64,000 nucleotides of DNA from Candidatus Syntropharchaeum butanivorans (GCA_001766825.1 LYOR01000004.1:62001-126000); one strand, 5' to 3'. Positions 17,084 through 26,351 are shown, numbered from the stretch's first letter. Numbers and translations are program-made. Notes: generated by a model from the letters alone, not told the origin.

Positions 17084-19924
17084 TCACTCTTGCAAACCCC
17101 CTTTATCCCGCATCCTATTATACACATTCCGCAACGCTGAAAAAATATGAATAAGCCATCTACTCTCTTCTCTCCTCTTCAACCGCTCAATTGCATTCCT
17201 CAAAACCTCCCCATCCATGTATCCCATTTCATTCAATCTCTCCTTTATATCATTCGCAGAATCACTCCCTGAAATATAAGAAAGCAATAGCAGAATACGT
17301 CCTGCAATCACACGCTCACTTTCCTCACCTAATCCTAATATCCAACCACAAGCTCTTATTGCATCCTCTATCCTTCCCTTATCAGTGAAAAGATTTCCCG
17401 CATGCAGCATATCCTCCCTCGCTCTCTCATACTCGCCTAATCTCGCATAAGCGTTACCTCTGTTGTGGTATGCTTCCGCATCATCAGGATTCAGTTCTAT
17501 CGCCTTATCGAAATCTTTTATCGCTTCATCATACTCGCCTAATTTTGTATAAGCGATACCTCTGTTGTGGTATGCTTCCGCATCATCAGGATTCAGTTCT
17601 ATCGCCTTATCGAAATCTTTTATCGCTTCATCATATTTCTCCTGTTCTGCATAAACAAGACCTCTGTTGTAGTATGCTTTTGCATGTTCATTCAGTCCCA
17701 GAGAGGTGCTATATGCCTTGATAGAATTCTCAAAATTCTTCTGTTTATATAAAGCATTCCCGAGATAGAAGAAATGTGCTGCGAGAGAGATGCGAGCAAT
17801 ATCCTTTCCAGGGGCTTCAATATCTTTCGCTTTTTTGAAAGAATCATAGGCGAAGGAAAGCATATCAATATCAGGTGCACTTTGAACAGCATCCGCTATC
17901 AGGTAAAAGTTTATCTTTCCTTCATCAAAAGCCTTCTCTATCTCCTCTCTTATCACCGCCCTCACATCCTCAGGTTTTAAAGCGTCTGAAGAGGCTTCAA
18001 AGAACTTGTTAGCAAGTTCTCTATCTTCTATTCTGCCTTCTATCGCACTATTTATCGCATCTCGCCAATACTGTGATAATGAATATAGCCATCCTTCACT
18101 CTGCATATATTTTTCAAACGCCTCTTTCTGCTCCTTTGCCTCATTTCCTTGTGCAATTCTTTCATAAATAGCATCGTAAAGGAATTTTGAGAAAATTTCG
18201 AGCTTTGAGATTGTGATTAAGAGCTTAATGAATGTCATATCACCTTCATCGCCACGCAATAGTTCTCTTATTGTGTCCATCAGAATGTTCTCAACGCCTT
18301 TTGGCAATCTCTCTATTTCTTCCATGCTGAGTGTTCCACTGCGATGTTCATGCATCAGATGTCGTATGTAGAAAGGAGCGTTGTTTGACCGCTCAACCAA
18401 TAATCCCATCGCATTATCCAGCACTTCGCTCATTCTTCCGCTCTCAATCATTCCACATGCTTCATCTGGATGAATGCCAGCAATACTTACATTGAAATAC
18501 TTTATGTATCTCGCAATGATATTCCGCATATCATCCGGCTCAGGTTTTACCTCATAAGGTATCAGCTCAAACCCTTTCCCCCTAAGGACCTCATCAAGAA
18601 TCTCTTTTTCAGAATTTCTCATCGTTATAATCATTTTTACACGGTTTCTCTTTGCAAAATCAACAATTCTCTCGCATTTTTTCTTTAACGCCTCCTCCAC
18701 ATTACCATCCGCTTTCAAATGTCCGAGAGCATCAATTACAATGAGCTTCCCATATTCATGCTCAACCTGTGATATAGATGATTCGTATTCGTATGAATTA
18801 AGGAATATAACTTCCTCCTTCTCCCTTTTGATAATACGCTCAACAAGAAGAAGCATGTATGTCGTCTTTCCCACACCTATATCGCCGTATATTGCGAGAA
18901 TCTGCCCCTCTGAAGGCTCTTTAAACTCATAATAATTATATACGGTAGATTTGAACTCTTCCCATGTCTGAAAGCCCTTCCTATATGGTGTTTCTAAAAA
19001 TCTATCATCTTCAACCACATCTTTCAATTCATCTTCATTTCTCACACGCTTATACGCCTCTATTGTTCTTATTGTAGGTCCTTCTTCAAGCTCAGGAGGT
19101 TCAATAACATTAAAATCAAGCTCAAAATGCAAGTTGTATCGCTCAAGAACACCTCTTACACTGTTCAATTCCTCTTTAATTTTCTCTTCCACTTTATCTG
19201 CGACATTTTTTTCCTTATGGTCCTTGTATTTCAGAAGCATTTCTACGCATATCTTGCTTCCTTTTATCTCTACTTTCTCCACTATTTCGTGTTTCCAGTA
19301 TTCTTCCTGGGATTCCTGCGGGATTTGTGGAAGGAGCCTGTACTCTTCTGGAGGTAATCTGTCCTCACGGCAGTCAAGGGCATCTGCAAGCCTGAGCAGT
19401 GCTGCTAAAAGTCTTGTGCGAACATTCTCACCTGCGGCAGGAATCTCCTCAGGAACTTCATTTATATTTACCTTACTGCTGTGAGCACGGCAAATCCATC
19501 GAATAATTGTTGCTTCTGTTTCATCACTTAACCCTATTTCTCTCCAATGCTTGCTGATATATTCAGCACTTCGCTTGTGATGTTCTTCCCTGATTCTATT
19601 GCAAACTTCAGGATTGTCGGTATTCTCACCTTCCCACATTAACATCCCGATGTCATGGAGCCAAGCGCCACATTTCAGCAGGAAATTCTCATATTCACTC
19701 AGTTCTACACTTTCGGTAAGTTTATCCAGTATTTTGATTACTGCCTCTGAATGCCCTGTACCGTGGTCAGTGTAATATCTGAAACGACCTTGAGAGTGGA
19801 TATATGGTAGTTTTCGCATGCAATGCTTTATTTTTTCAAGTCTTTCTCTGAAATTATGATCAGACATAAATACCTCTTCTGACAGTATACTCCTGAAATC
19901 TTTAACCTTATAAACTCTACCCAT
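17084..19924 (-). CDS. HD-hydrolase / STAND-type NTPase / TPR protein, putative defence or signalling protein
   Basis: The 946-residue product is a three-part protein. Residues 40-190 form an HD-type metal hydrolase (DHGTGHSEAV, HD at 90-91 in WLHDIGM, HH at 115-116, late Asp in LADALD). Residues 340-560 form a P-loop NTPase with Walker A GDIGVGKTT (347-355), Walker B LIVIDA (394-399) and a sensor-like IITMRNSE near 435, as in STAND ATPases. Residues about 690-860 hold TPR repeats, two of them nearly identical. The start at 19924 follows GGAGATGGAGA. Base composition is AT-richer than the flanks and it stands alone beside tRNA-Ala, suggesting transfer. By analogy with STAND immune sensors, TPRs would sense and the HD domain act; this is inference. 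Confidence 0.8.
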   Translation of the reverse strand: MGRVYKVKDFRSILSEEVFMSDHNFRERLEKIKHCMRKLPYIHSQGRFRYYTDHGTGHSEAVIKILDKLTESVELSEYENFLLKCGAWLHDIGMLMWEGENTDNPEVCNRIREEHHKRSAEYISKHWREIGLSDETEATIIRWICRAHSSKVNINEVPEEIPAAGENVRTRLLAALLRLADALDCREDRLPPEEYRLLPQIPQESQEEYWKHEIVEKVEIKGSKICVEMLLKYKDHKEKNVADKVEEKIKEELNSVRGVLERYNLHFELDFNVIEPPELEEGPTIRTIEAYKRVRNEDELKDVVEDDRFLETPYRKGFQTWEEFKSTVYNYYEFKEPSEGQILAIYGDIGVGKTTYMLLLVERIIKREKEEVIFLNSYEYESSISQVEHEYGKLIVIDALGHLKADGNVEEALKKKCERIVDFAKRNRVKMIITMRNSEKEILDEVLRGKGFELIPYEVKPEPDDMRNIIARYIKYFNVSIAGIHPDEACGMIESGRMSEVLDNAMGLLVERSNNAPFYIRHLMHEHRSGTLSMEEIERLPKGVENILMDTIRELLRGDEGDMTFIKLLITISKLEIFSKFLYDAIYERIAQGNEAKEQKEAFEKYMQSEGWLYSLSQYWRDAINSAIEGRIEDRELANKFFEASSDALKPEDVRAVIREEIEKAFDEGKINFYLIADAVQSAPDIDMLSFAYDSFKKAKDIEAPGKDIARISLAAHFFYLGNALYKQKNFENSIKAYSTSLGLNEHAKAYYNRGLVYAEQEKYDEAIKDFDKAIELNPDDAEAYHNRGIAYTKLGEYDEAIKDFDKAIELNPDDAEAYHNRGNAYARLGEYERAREDMLHAGNLFTDKGRIEDAIRACGWILGLGEESERVIAGRILLLLSYISGSDSANDIKERLNEMGYMDGEVLRNAIERLKRREESRWLIHIFSALRNVYNRMRDKGGLQE
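17456..17635 (-). repeat. Tandem duplication of a TPR-coding unit
   Basis: Bases 17456-17533 and 17558-17635 are identical over 78 positions at a 102-base period, exactly 34 codons, the length of one TPR. They encode two successive copies of DEAIKDFDKAIELNPDDAEA. DNA-level identity shows recent duplication or gene conversion within the sensor region. Confidence 0.9.
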
Positions 19925-19986
19925 TCTCCATCTCCAATAGCTTAGCTACCAGACCAGCTCTATCCACGGGGGCAACCTGCTCCAGA

Positions 19987-20244
19987 ATGAGGCGCATCCG
20001 CCTCATAAGGGGGATTGCATCCCCTCTACCCCTGCGTAATGAGGCGCATCCGCCTCATCCACCCAATGTCCGACCTTCGGTCAGACGAGTCCTACCGAAG
20101 GCAGGACTACGCTTTTCGAGCGAGAACCCCAGCCGAAGGCTGGATATTTCCGATCTTTGATCGGAATTGCCCTATAGAAGATGGAATTTTGCGTAAAGGC
20201 TTTCTGAAAGCCTGCGGTGAAGATGATATTCATCCTGATCAGGA
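19987..20244. repeat. Cluster of about ten short hairpins with 1-5 base loops
   Basis: Consecutive small inverted repeats occur at 19987-20006 (ATGAGGCG/CGCCTCAT), 20010-20024 (GGGGAT/ATCCCC), 20039-20058 (exact copy of the first), 20068-20086 and 20089-20107 (8-bp stems, one mismatch each, loops TTC and GAA), 20110-20122, 20129-20143 (CCAGCC/GGCTGG), 20148-20166 (TTCCGATC/GATCGGAA), 20197-20213 (AGGCTTTC/GAAAGCCT) and 20233-20244 (TCCTGATCAGGA). The sequences differ but the geometry is shared, which suggests selection for RNA or DNA structure. A frame at 20015-20275 is open, but its peptide is dictated by the palindromes and unlikely to be a gene. Confidence 0.75.
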
Positions 20245-20543
20245 AGGGGAAACATGGGTGATGGAGGGGGATTGAGGAGGGGATCCGGTCTCAGTGGCAC
20301 TTATTATTCATGAGGGGGTCTGGTTCAGGTTTTGACCGGTGGGGGAGGGGGTAAATCAAAGTTCTCTAAAGATTTGCACGTTTCATGGCAAAATTTGAAA
20401 AGAGCCGTCCAGAAAGCAATAGAGGGGAGACATGCTCGAAACCTTAAAAGGAAAGGTTTAAATTCTTACCTCATCCTGGAAAAGATCACTCACGCTCTGA
20501 TAAGGGTTTATTCTCGTAACTGAATATGATTGAGGAGAGTAAG
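20245..20543. other. Non-coding or degenerate spacer
   Basis: After the hairpin cluster there is G-rich sequence (GGTGGGGGAGGGGG around 20337-20352), then a basic open frame (20332-20523, 63 residues) with no recognised homology, poor start context and no conserved motif. I see no convincing gene. It could be decayed mobile-element DNA linked to the accessory segment. Confidence 0.4.
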
Positions 20544-20553
20544 GATATAAATA
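20544..20553 (+). promoter_or_regulatory. TATA box of the corrinoid methyltransferase gene
   Basis: GATATAAATA preceded by purines (AGTAAG) lies 37 bases before the ATG at 20590. A GGGAGGAAG ribosome site sits about 9 bases before the start. This marks the return to ordinary chromosome after the accessory segment. Confidence 0.5.
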
Positions 20554-20589
20554 AGAGAAAGACTGATCTTGGATGGGAGGAAGATCAGA

Positions 20590-21645
20590 ATGGTTGATGA
20601 GATGAGACCGATCGAACGGTTTCATGCGGTGATGGAGAAGAACCCTGTAGACCGGATTCCGGTTGCGCCTGTTACCCAGACAGGGACGGTCGATCTTATG
20701 GAGGCATCCGGTGCATACTGGCCAGAGGCACACAAGGATGCTGAGAAGATGGTAAAGCTTGGATGGGCTGCATACGAGGTCGCAGGACTTGAGGGCGTGC
20801 GCATCCCGTTTTATATCTATGCTGAGGCCGAAGCCTGCGGCGCTGAACTTACAAAGTGGAAGAAGGATAACCACCCTGTCCTCAAGAAGGCTGCTGTATC
20901 AACGCTTGAGGATATCGACAGGTTAGAGGTCCCGGATCCCCATCGAGATGGGCGCATGCCGCAGATACTTGAGGCAACAAGGATACTCGCGCCCCGATGC
21001 AGGAAAGAGAAGATCCCGCTCATACTGACTGTCATCGGACCCACCGCACTTTCGCTCAATGCAGGTATGACCGACTCGATGTACTCGATGGTATGGTTCA
21101 AGCGGAATCCTGAAGAGATGGAGAAGTTGATGAGAAAATGTCTTGAGATTGGTCTGGTCTATGCAGAGGCCTTGATTGATGCAGGAGCAGATACGATACT
21201 CTACAACGGTGCGTTTGATGCAGGTATTGCACCAGCAGACTATGAGAAGATGCCGCTCAGGTACAACCGGGAGGGTGTGAGAAAGATCAAGGAGCTCGGG
21301 GCCTATGTCATCTATCATAGCTGTATGGATATAAGAAGAGTTTTCCCACAGCTCCTGAAGCTTGAAGCCCACGCGATAAGCCTTTCACAGGAGATGGACA
21401 TGGCAGAGGCGAGGGCAATTGCCGGAGAAGATACAGTACTCGCCGGAAACGTTGACCCGACCTACACACTCATAAAGAAATCACCTGAGGAGGTTATAGA
21501 GGAGTGTAAGTACTGTATCGATGCAGGATCAGATATCCTCTGCCCTGGATGTGGATTTGGCCCCAAGACCCCACTTGAGAATATGAAGGCGATGGTTGAG
21601 GCCGGGAAGAAGTACGGGCATAATGCAAGACTTGCAAAGAGGTAG
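20590..21645 (+). CDS. MtbA/MtaA-type methylcobamide:CoM methyltransferase (uroporphyrinogen decarboxylase fold)
   Basis: These zinc enzymes move a methyl group from a corrinoid protein to coenzyme M. The 351-residue product has the UroD-fold N-terminus ([20 protein letters not shown]) and the zinc motif His-x-Cys (YHSCMD, near residue 242) with a distant Cys in [11 protein letters not shown], which distinguishes CoM methyltransferases from true UroD. No corrinoid protein or substrate methyltransferase is adjacent, so its substrate is unknown. In CoM-dependent alkane oxidisers such enzymes have been proposed to help process alkyl-CoM, but that is hypothesis. hmgA follows after 10 bases. Confidence 0.8.
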   Translation: MVDEMRPIERFHAVMEKNPVDRIPVAPVTQTGTVDLMEASGAYWPEAHKDAEKMVKLGWAAYEVAGLEGVRIPFYIYAEAEACGAELTKWKKDNHPVLKKAAVSTLEDIDRLEVPDPHRDGRMPQILEATRILAPRCRKEKIPLILTVIGPTALSLNAGMTDSMYSMVWFKRNPEEMEKLMRKCLEIGLVYAEALIDAGADTILYNGAFDAGIAPADYEKMPLRYNREGVRKIKELGAYVIYHSCMDIRRVFPQLLKLEAHAISLSQEMDMAEARAIAGEDTVLAGNVDPTYTLIKKSPEEVIEECKYCIDAGSDILCPGCGFGPKTPLENMKAMVEAGKKYGHNARLAKR

Positions 21646-21655
21646 AGGTCCAACG

Positions 21656-22924
21656 ATGGAAAAGACATCAAGAGTTTCTGGGTTTTTTAAAAAGACGCCA
21701 GAAGAGCGGCTTGAATTCGTTAAAAGCTTCTCAGAGCTTACAGATGAGGAGGCTTCGGCCATCATGGGGGAGGGTGCAACACTTGCAGACCTTGATCGGA
21801 TGGTGGAGAATGTAATTGGATGGATCGAGGTGCCGCTCGGGGTTGCGCTCAACTTCCTGATAAACGGGAAGGACTACATCATCCCGATGGCGATAGAAGA
21901 GCCCTCTGTCATTGCAGCAGCGAGTAATGCCGCAAGAATGGCGAGAGAGGGTGGTGGGTTCAGGACATGTTCCTCCGAGCCTCTGATGATCGGACAGATA
22001 CAGATCGTTGATCTCAGGGACCCCTTCTCAGCACGCTTTGAGATCCTCCGTGAGCGAGATCGGATCATTGAACTTGCAAATAAGGAGGATCCAATACTTG
22101 TGAGCCTTGGTGGTGGTGCAAAGGACCTCAAGGTCCGTGTTGTTGAGGGTGAAAGAGGGGCAAACCTCGTTGTCCACCTTCTTGTTGACTGCAGGGATGC
22201 AATGGGTGCAAACGCAGTAAACACGATGGCAGAGCGGGTTGCCCCGGTGCTTGAGGAGATTACAGGAGGAAAAGCCATCCTGAGGATCGTCTCAAACCTC
22301 GCTGATCAGAGAATTGCGATGGCGAGAGCAAGGTTTCTCAAGGAGGTGATCGGGGGAGAGGAGGTTGTTGATCGGATCATCGATGCCTACATGCTTGCAA
22401 GGTATGATCCTTACCGGGCTGCAACCCATAACAAGGGGATTATGAACGGTGTGACCGCTGTTGTGCTTGCAACAGGTAACGACACCCGTGCTGTTGAGGC
22501 AGGGGCGCATGCGTATGCAGCCAGGGGGGGTAGCTACCTGCCGCTCACGAGGTGGGAGAAGGATGAGAATGGAGATCTTGTGGGAACGATCGAGATGCCG
22601 GTTGCGGTGGGGCTTGTAGGTGGCGCAACCCGTTCACACCCTGTTGCAAGGGCAGTGATTAAGATCCTGGGGGTCAGGACTGCACGTGAGCTTTCTGAGG
22701 TAATTGCAGCAGTCGGGCTTGCGCAGAACTTTGCGGCACTGAGGGCGCTTGCAACAGAGGGGATCCAGCGGGGTCACATGCGGCTCCATGCAAAGAATAT
22801 CGCGATTGCTGCAGGTGCTACAGGGGATGAGATCGAGAGGGTTGTTGATACGATGGTAAGAGAGGGAGTGATCCGTCTGGATCGTGCCAGAGAGATACTT
22901 GATGGCTTGAGGCTCAGCTCGTAG
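21656..22924 (+). CDS. hmgA: Hydroxymethylglutaryl-CoA reductase, class II-like
   Basis: The enzyme reduces HMG-CoA to mevalonate for isoprenoid lipid synthesis. The 422-residue product has the catalytic Glu in [12 protein letters not shown], Lys in HNKGIMNG, Asp in [12 protein letters not shown], and the C-terminal His in [15 protein letters not shown]. The overall sequence ([18 protein letters not shown]) is of the bacterial-like class II also known in some archaea such as Archaeoglobus, rather than the class I enzyme of most archaea. The start ATG 21656 removes a 20-residue upstream extension. Its 3' end overlaps the convergent IPCT gene by 11 bases. Confidence 0.92.
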   Translation: MEKTSRVSGFFKKTPEERLEFVKSFSELTDEEASAIMGEGATLADLDRMVENVIGWIEVPLGVALNFLINGKDYIIPMAIEEPSVIAAASNAARMAREGGGFRTCSSEPLMIGQIQIVDLRDPFSARFEILRERDRIIELANKEDPILVSLGGGAKDLKVRVVEGERGANLVVHLLVDCRDAMGANAVNTMAERVAPVLEEITGGKAILRIVSNLADQRIAMARARFLKEVIGGEEVVDRIIDAYMLARYDPYRAATHNKGIMNGVTAVVLATGNDTRAVEAGAHAYAARGGSYLPLTRWEKDENGDLVGTIEMPVAVGLVGGATRSHPVARAVIKILGVRTARELSEVIAAVGLAQNFAALRALATEGIQRGHMRLHAKNIAIAAGATGDEIERVVDTMVREGVIRLDRAREILDGLRLSS

Positions 22925-24209
22925 ATTTTTCCATCCCTCCTGCCATCAAAAGCCTCCCAAAGACCCTGAGGTTTGTGAAGGCTGCGAGAAGGAGAAAAAG
23001 AACAGGAATTGCGAACTCGGTGAAATACCCGACGATTGAGCCGATTGAGATCAGAAACAACCTTTCATCTCTTTTTGCTGGAATAAACCTTAATTTACCT
23101 TCCAGACGCTCTGCACGCATCCCGTACGCTTCCTTGAAGGTGGATGCACTGTAACCCACGAGGAATGTGCCTGTTAATGCGAATAGATACAGGATGAAGT
23201 TCCGGATGCTGAAGGGGATTGAAAGAAAGAGCGCTGAGAGGATGAAGGCATCTGCATACCTGTCAAGAAGTGTATCAAAGAAACCGCCGAAGCCAGATTT
23301 CCTGAACCTGAGCCTCGCGATCTCACCATCAACACCATCTATAATCGAGGAGACCTGAACCAGTATCCCTCCAAGGATGTATGAGCCTGAAAGGAGGAGA
23401 TAAGATGAGATAATGGCGATCAGGAAGGATAGAGCAGATATATGGTTTGGGTTTACATCAAACCTCCCAAGAAGCCGTGTAATATTGAGCGAAATCCTTC
23501 TGTTGATGTATCTTGATATAATACCGTCTTCTGGTTTTATGAGGCTCCGTAGGAGGAGCTTCTCCGCTTTTGGAAGGTCCTCTGGTGTGTCAATATCAGT
23601 CCATGGCTCGTTCACCTCATAAATCCTCATATTGGCCATTTTAACAGCTTCAGACCATTCAAAACTCCTTTTATTCCTGAAAATCTCATCAAGAAGATCA
23701 AAAATATCTTTTCTGCAGATAAAGGCCCCGGTATCGATATGAGTCCAGTTTTCAAGCCCCTTTCCTATATCAAGAACTTTTCCATTCTCAGCAAGTACTT
23801 TTGTGGCCTCATCAATCGCAATCGTATCATTCTCCCTGCATACAATCGCAGATCCTGGTGGAGCCCTGCTTGCCGCGCTCAAAAACTCAGGAGTGTAGAG
23901 ATGATCCCCCATCAAAAGAAGAAACTTCTCCTCTCTCTCAAATTCCTCTCTTGCACATAGAACCGAATAGGCGTTACCACGCTCGATATCATTGTTCTGG
24001 ATAAGCTTAACACCCTCACCGAGGATCTTTCTGATCTCCTCCGCCCTGTATCCCACAACAACCGCTGGTTCAATCCCCAAACCTTTTAAGGATAAAAAAG
24101 TACGGAGGATGAGGGGGATTCCACATACCTCAACCGCTGGCTTAGGCTTTACCGTTGTAAAGGGCTTCAGCCTCGTACCCTTCCCAGCTGCGAGTATCAA
24201 TGCCCTCAT
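22914..24209 (-). CDS. Bifunctional inositol-1-phosphate cytidylyltransferase / di-myo-inositol-phosphate-phosphate synthase
   Basis: It activates inositol-1-phosphate with CTP and condenses the product with a second inositol-1-phosphate toward the heat-stress solute di-myo-inositol phosphate. The N-terminal half (1-225) is a nucleotidyltransferase with [21 protein letters not shown]. The C-terminal half has membrane segments and the CDP-alcohol phosphotransferase motif [12 protein letters not shown]...[12 protein letters not shown] (residues about 290-325). The fused form is typical of thermophiles. It overlaps the inositol-1-phosphate synthase gene by 68 bases, giving a two-gene pathway operon. 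An archaetidylinositol role is the alternative. Confidence 0.88.
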   Translation of the reverse strand: MRALILAAGKGTRLKPFTTVKPKPAVEVCGIPLILRTFLSLKGLGIEPAVVVGYRAEEIRKILGEGVKLIQNNDIERGNAYSVLCAREEFEREEKFLLLMGDHLYTPEFLSAASRAPPGSAIVCRENDTIAIDEATKVLAENGKVLDIGKGLENWTHIDTGAFICRKDIFDLLDEIFRNKRSFEWSEAVKMANMRIYEVNEPWTDIDTPEDLPKAEKLLLRSLIKPEDGIISRYINRRISLNITRLLGRFDVNPNHISALSFLIAIISSYLLLSGSYILGGILVQVSSIIDGVDGEIARLRFRKSGFGGFFDTLLDRYADAFILSALFLSIPFSIRNFILYLFALTGTFLVGYSASTFKEAYGMRAERLEGKLRFIPAKRDERLFLISIGSIVGYFTEFAIPVLFLLLAAFTNLRVFGRLLMAGGMEKSTS

Positions 24210-25296
24210 TCAGCCAGTCCCTCACCATCTCGAAACCCATGATCTTCGGGATCGTTCTTGCATCCCTTGGTCCAGGCATCTTCATGTAGAACGCATTCAC
24301 CGGATAGACCGTCCCGAAGTTCTCCCTCTCAATCGCCATCTTTCCAAGCCTGATAAGGTCTACGATTAACCCTGCAAGCGCCGGACTATCGTTTATTCTG
24401 GCGTTGATGATGAGTTCATCCATGGCACCGTTGAAGGAGACGTACGGTATATGCATCGCAACGAACTTTTTGTCTCCGAGTGGCTCAAGATAGCCGGTTG
24501 GTTTTATGAAGTGAGGTACGTCGTACCCCAGAATGTCCTGAACGACCGAGCTCTTTGTGATCTCCTTTGATAGGTTCCTTTCTGCATCCTGGAGGGCATT
24601 GAAATCATCGTTTCCACCGATGTTAAACTGAGAGATGCTTATAACCTTCCTGCTCCGCTCTCTCAGATGCTCCAGTATGTCAACGGTGAGCGGTGTTGCG
24701 CCGCTTGCACCATCATCCCCAAAGACGACTGTCTTGGTCTCCTCTGCAAGCCCTACCATCGCTGGATCATTCGCGATGAGGGTGGGTATACAGTTTATGA
24801 AGGCCGAAGGCCGCTCATACTGCGTCACCGAGTAGAAGTAGAGCTGTGCCGGGGATATTCTATCCACATCGTTCTCCTTTATCACCCTCTTTACCTCATT
24901 GATATCCTCAAACGGCTCAGCCCACTCGGTTGTGATGAGGTTCACAAATATTTCAACCTCATCTTTCTCATATGCCTCGATTAACCTCCCTACAACCTCT
25001 TCAAGATCTACATCAGCTTCCTGAGACCGCATATCAGCGTATCCCATCCTGATTGTGGGATCAGAACCAAACACCACATCTCCCTGCCAATAATTCTTTA
25101 CAACCTCGGATAGGGGCTTTCCAACCTTCTTCTCATCTACATCAAACGCCGCAACTATCTCTATCTCATCAATACGTTCCGGGATCGTATCTCCGAGTGG
25201 AACCCCTTCAAACCCGATCTCACCCTGCTTTATCCGTTCAAGACCAACCCCAAGGATCGATGCCACATATCCATGGCCAAATATAGCTGTCCTCAT
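24142..25296 (-). CDS. ino1: myo-Inositol-1-phosphate synthase
   Basis: This NAD-dependent enzyme converts glucose-6-phosphate to inositol-1-phosphate. The 384-residue product has the Rossmann start AIFGHGYVASILGVGLE, the conserved LYFYSVTQYERPSAFINCIPT, GDDGASGATPLTVD, and the substrate-site NIGGNDDFNAL motif. Length matches the archaeal form. It is upstream of, and overlaps, the IPCT/DIPPS gene, so the pair makes precursors of di-myo-inositol phosphate. Its 5' leader contains a long inverted repeat (25343-25406). Confidence 0.93.
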   Translation of the reverse strand: MRTAIFGHGYVASILGVGLERIKQGEIGFEGVPLGDTIPERIDEIEIVAAFDVDEKKVGKPLSEVVKNYWQGDVVFGSDPTIRMGYADMRSQEADVDLEEVVGRLIEAYEKDEVEIFVNLITTEWAEPFEDINEVKRVIKENDVDRISPAQLYFYSVTQYERPSAFINCIPTLIANDPAMVGLAEETKTVVFGDDGASGATPLTVDILEHLRERSRKVISISQFNIGGNDDFNALQDAERNLSKEITKSSVVQDILGYDVPHFIKPTGYLEPLGDKKFVAMHIPYVSFNGAMDELIINARINDSPALAGLIVDLIRLGKMAIERENFGTVYPVNAFYMKMPGPRDARTIPKIMGFEMVRDWLNEGIDTRSWEGYEAEALYNGKA

Positions 25297-25342
25297 ATCC
25301 CATCACCACCTCACCACAGCTTTTATGATGACCACGCCCGAA

Positions 25343-25406
25343 CAGATCACACCGCCAAAACCTGACTTAAGGAGATTACAGCGCAGCGATAACATGGTGT
25401 GATCTG
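25343..25406. other. 11-bp perfect inverted repeat in the ino1 leader region
   Basis: CAGATCACACC (25343-25353) and GGTGTGATCTG (25396-25406) are perfectly complementary around a 42-base loop, in the 233-base gap between ino1 and the ABC ATPase gene. The element could be a structured leader of the ino1 operon, an operator, or the remnant of a small mobile element. No gene is seen in the gap. I see no clear C/D or H/ACA box arrangement. Confidence 0.5.
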
Positions 25407-25529
25407 CAGCTCACTCCACCTCACCCTCAATACGACATCCACATATATAAGATTTTATGCTGGGAGCACACACATATTGGGGTTATGATGGGTACTGGAG
25501 ATAGATGGAAAATTAGATCTTGCATATCA

Positions 25530-26351
25530 TCATCTTCGCTTCATCCTCCAGTGGCGCATGATCCTTCTGGAATGATAACGCAGATCCACATCCTCATCCC
25601 TTATCTCTCGTCCTGTGAAGTGAAGAAAGACATCCTCGAGTGATGGATCTGGAATCTCTTCAGACCTTATCTGATCCTTCAGTACATCTGGACTCTCACA
25701 GACAACAATCCTGCCATGGTCAATGATTGCCACACGATCGCATAGAAAATCCGCCTCCTCCATGTAATGGGTGGTCAGGACAATCGTAACATGATCTTTC
25801 CGGTTCATCTCCTTCACATAATCCCAGATGCGACGGCGAGTCTGTGCATCAAGCCCGAGCGTCGGCTCGTCGAGGAAAAGGATGTTTGGATGGTGCATAA
25901 GCCCTCTTGCAATCTCAAGCCGCCTCTGCATCCCGCCTGAGTACTTCTCAAGCAATACATCTGCCTTATCCTCCAGCTCAACGAGCCTTAGAACATCTCT
26001 GATTCTCTGTTCTCTCATCTCGCGATTGAGACCATACATTCTCGCATGAAAATCAAGGTTCTCCCTTGCTGTGAGCTTGTTATCCACGGTTGGATCCTGG
26101 AATACGACCCCTATATGGGCCCTTACCATATCCTGATCCCTGATAATGTCATAGCCCCAGACCTTTGCAGACCCTGCTGTCGGCTTGAGGAGTGTGGTGA
26201 GGATCTTGACAATCGTGGATTTACCTGCTCCATTCGGTCCTAGGATACCGAAAAGCTCACCCTCTCTGATCTTAAGATTCACACGATCAACCGCAGTGAG
26301 ATCCTCAAATTGCTTAAGAAGATCACGGGTCTCAATCGCAGGATCTGGCAT
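25530..26351 (-). CDS. ABC transporter ATP-binding protein (ABC-2/DrrA type), no permease nearby
   Basis: The 273-residue product is a nucleotide-binding domain for export or ABC-2 systems. It has Walker A GPNGAGKST, Q-loop VVFQDPTVDNKLT, signature YSGGMQRRLEIARG, Walker B ILFLDEPTLGLD and switch His in LTTHYMEE. The C-terminal tail resembles DrrA-type ATPases. ABC-2 permease genes normally sit next to such ATPases. None is found on either side (ino1 downstream, atwA divergent upstream), so its partner is elsewhere or lost. Confidence 0.88.
   Translation of the reverse strand: MPDPAIETRDLLKQFEDLTAVDRVNLKIREGELFGILGPNGAGKSTIVKILTTLLKPTAGSAKVWGYDIIRDQDMVRAHIGVVFQDPTVDNKLTARENLDFHARMYGLNREMREQRIRDVLRLVELEDKADVLLEKYSGGMQRRLEIARGLMHHPNILFLDEPTLGLDAQTRRRIWDYVKEMNRKDHVTIVLTTHYMEEADFLCDRVAIIDHGRIVVCESPDVLKDQIRSEEIPDPSLEDVFLHFTGREIRDEDVDLRYHSRRIMRHWRMKRR

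Noticed and set aside
17456..17635. CRISPR-like repeat pattern
   Set aside because: Only two copies at a 34-codon period inside a reading frame; this is a TPR duplication.
20015..20275. 86-codon open frame over the hairpin cluster
   Set aside because: The peptide is dictated by palindromic DNA, shows no conserved motif and has no ribosome-binding site; the hairpin structure is the better explanation.
20332..20523. 63-codon basic open frame
   Set aside because: GTG/TTG-poor context, G-run at the start, no recognisable family; listed only as spacer.
25325..25406. Possible C/D-box or H/ACA small RNA before ino1
   Set aside because: A C-box-like ATGATGA is present, but D, D' and C' boxes or an ACA tail are not at proper spacing.
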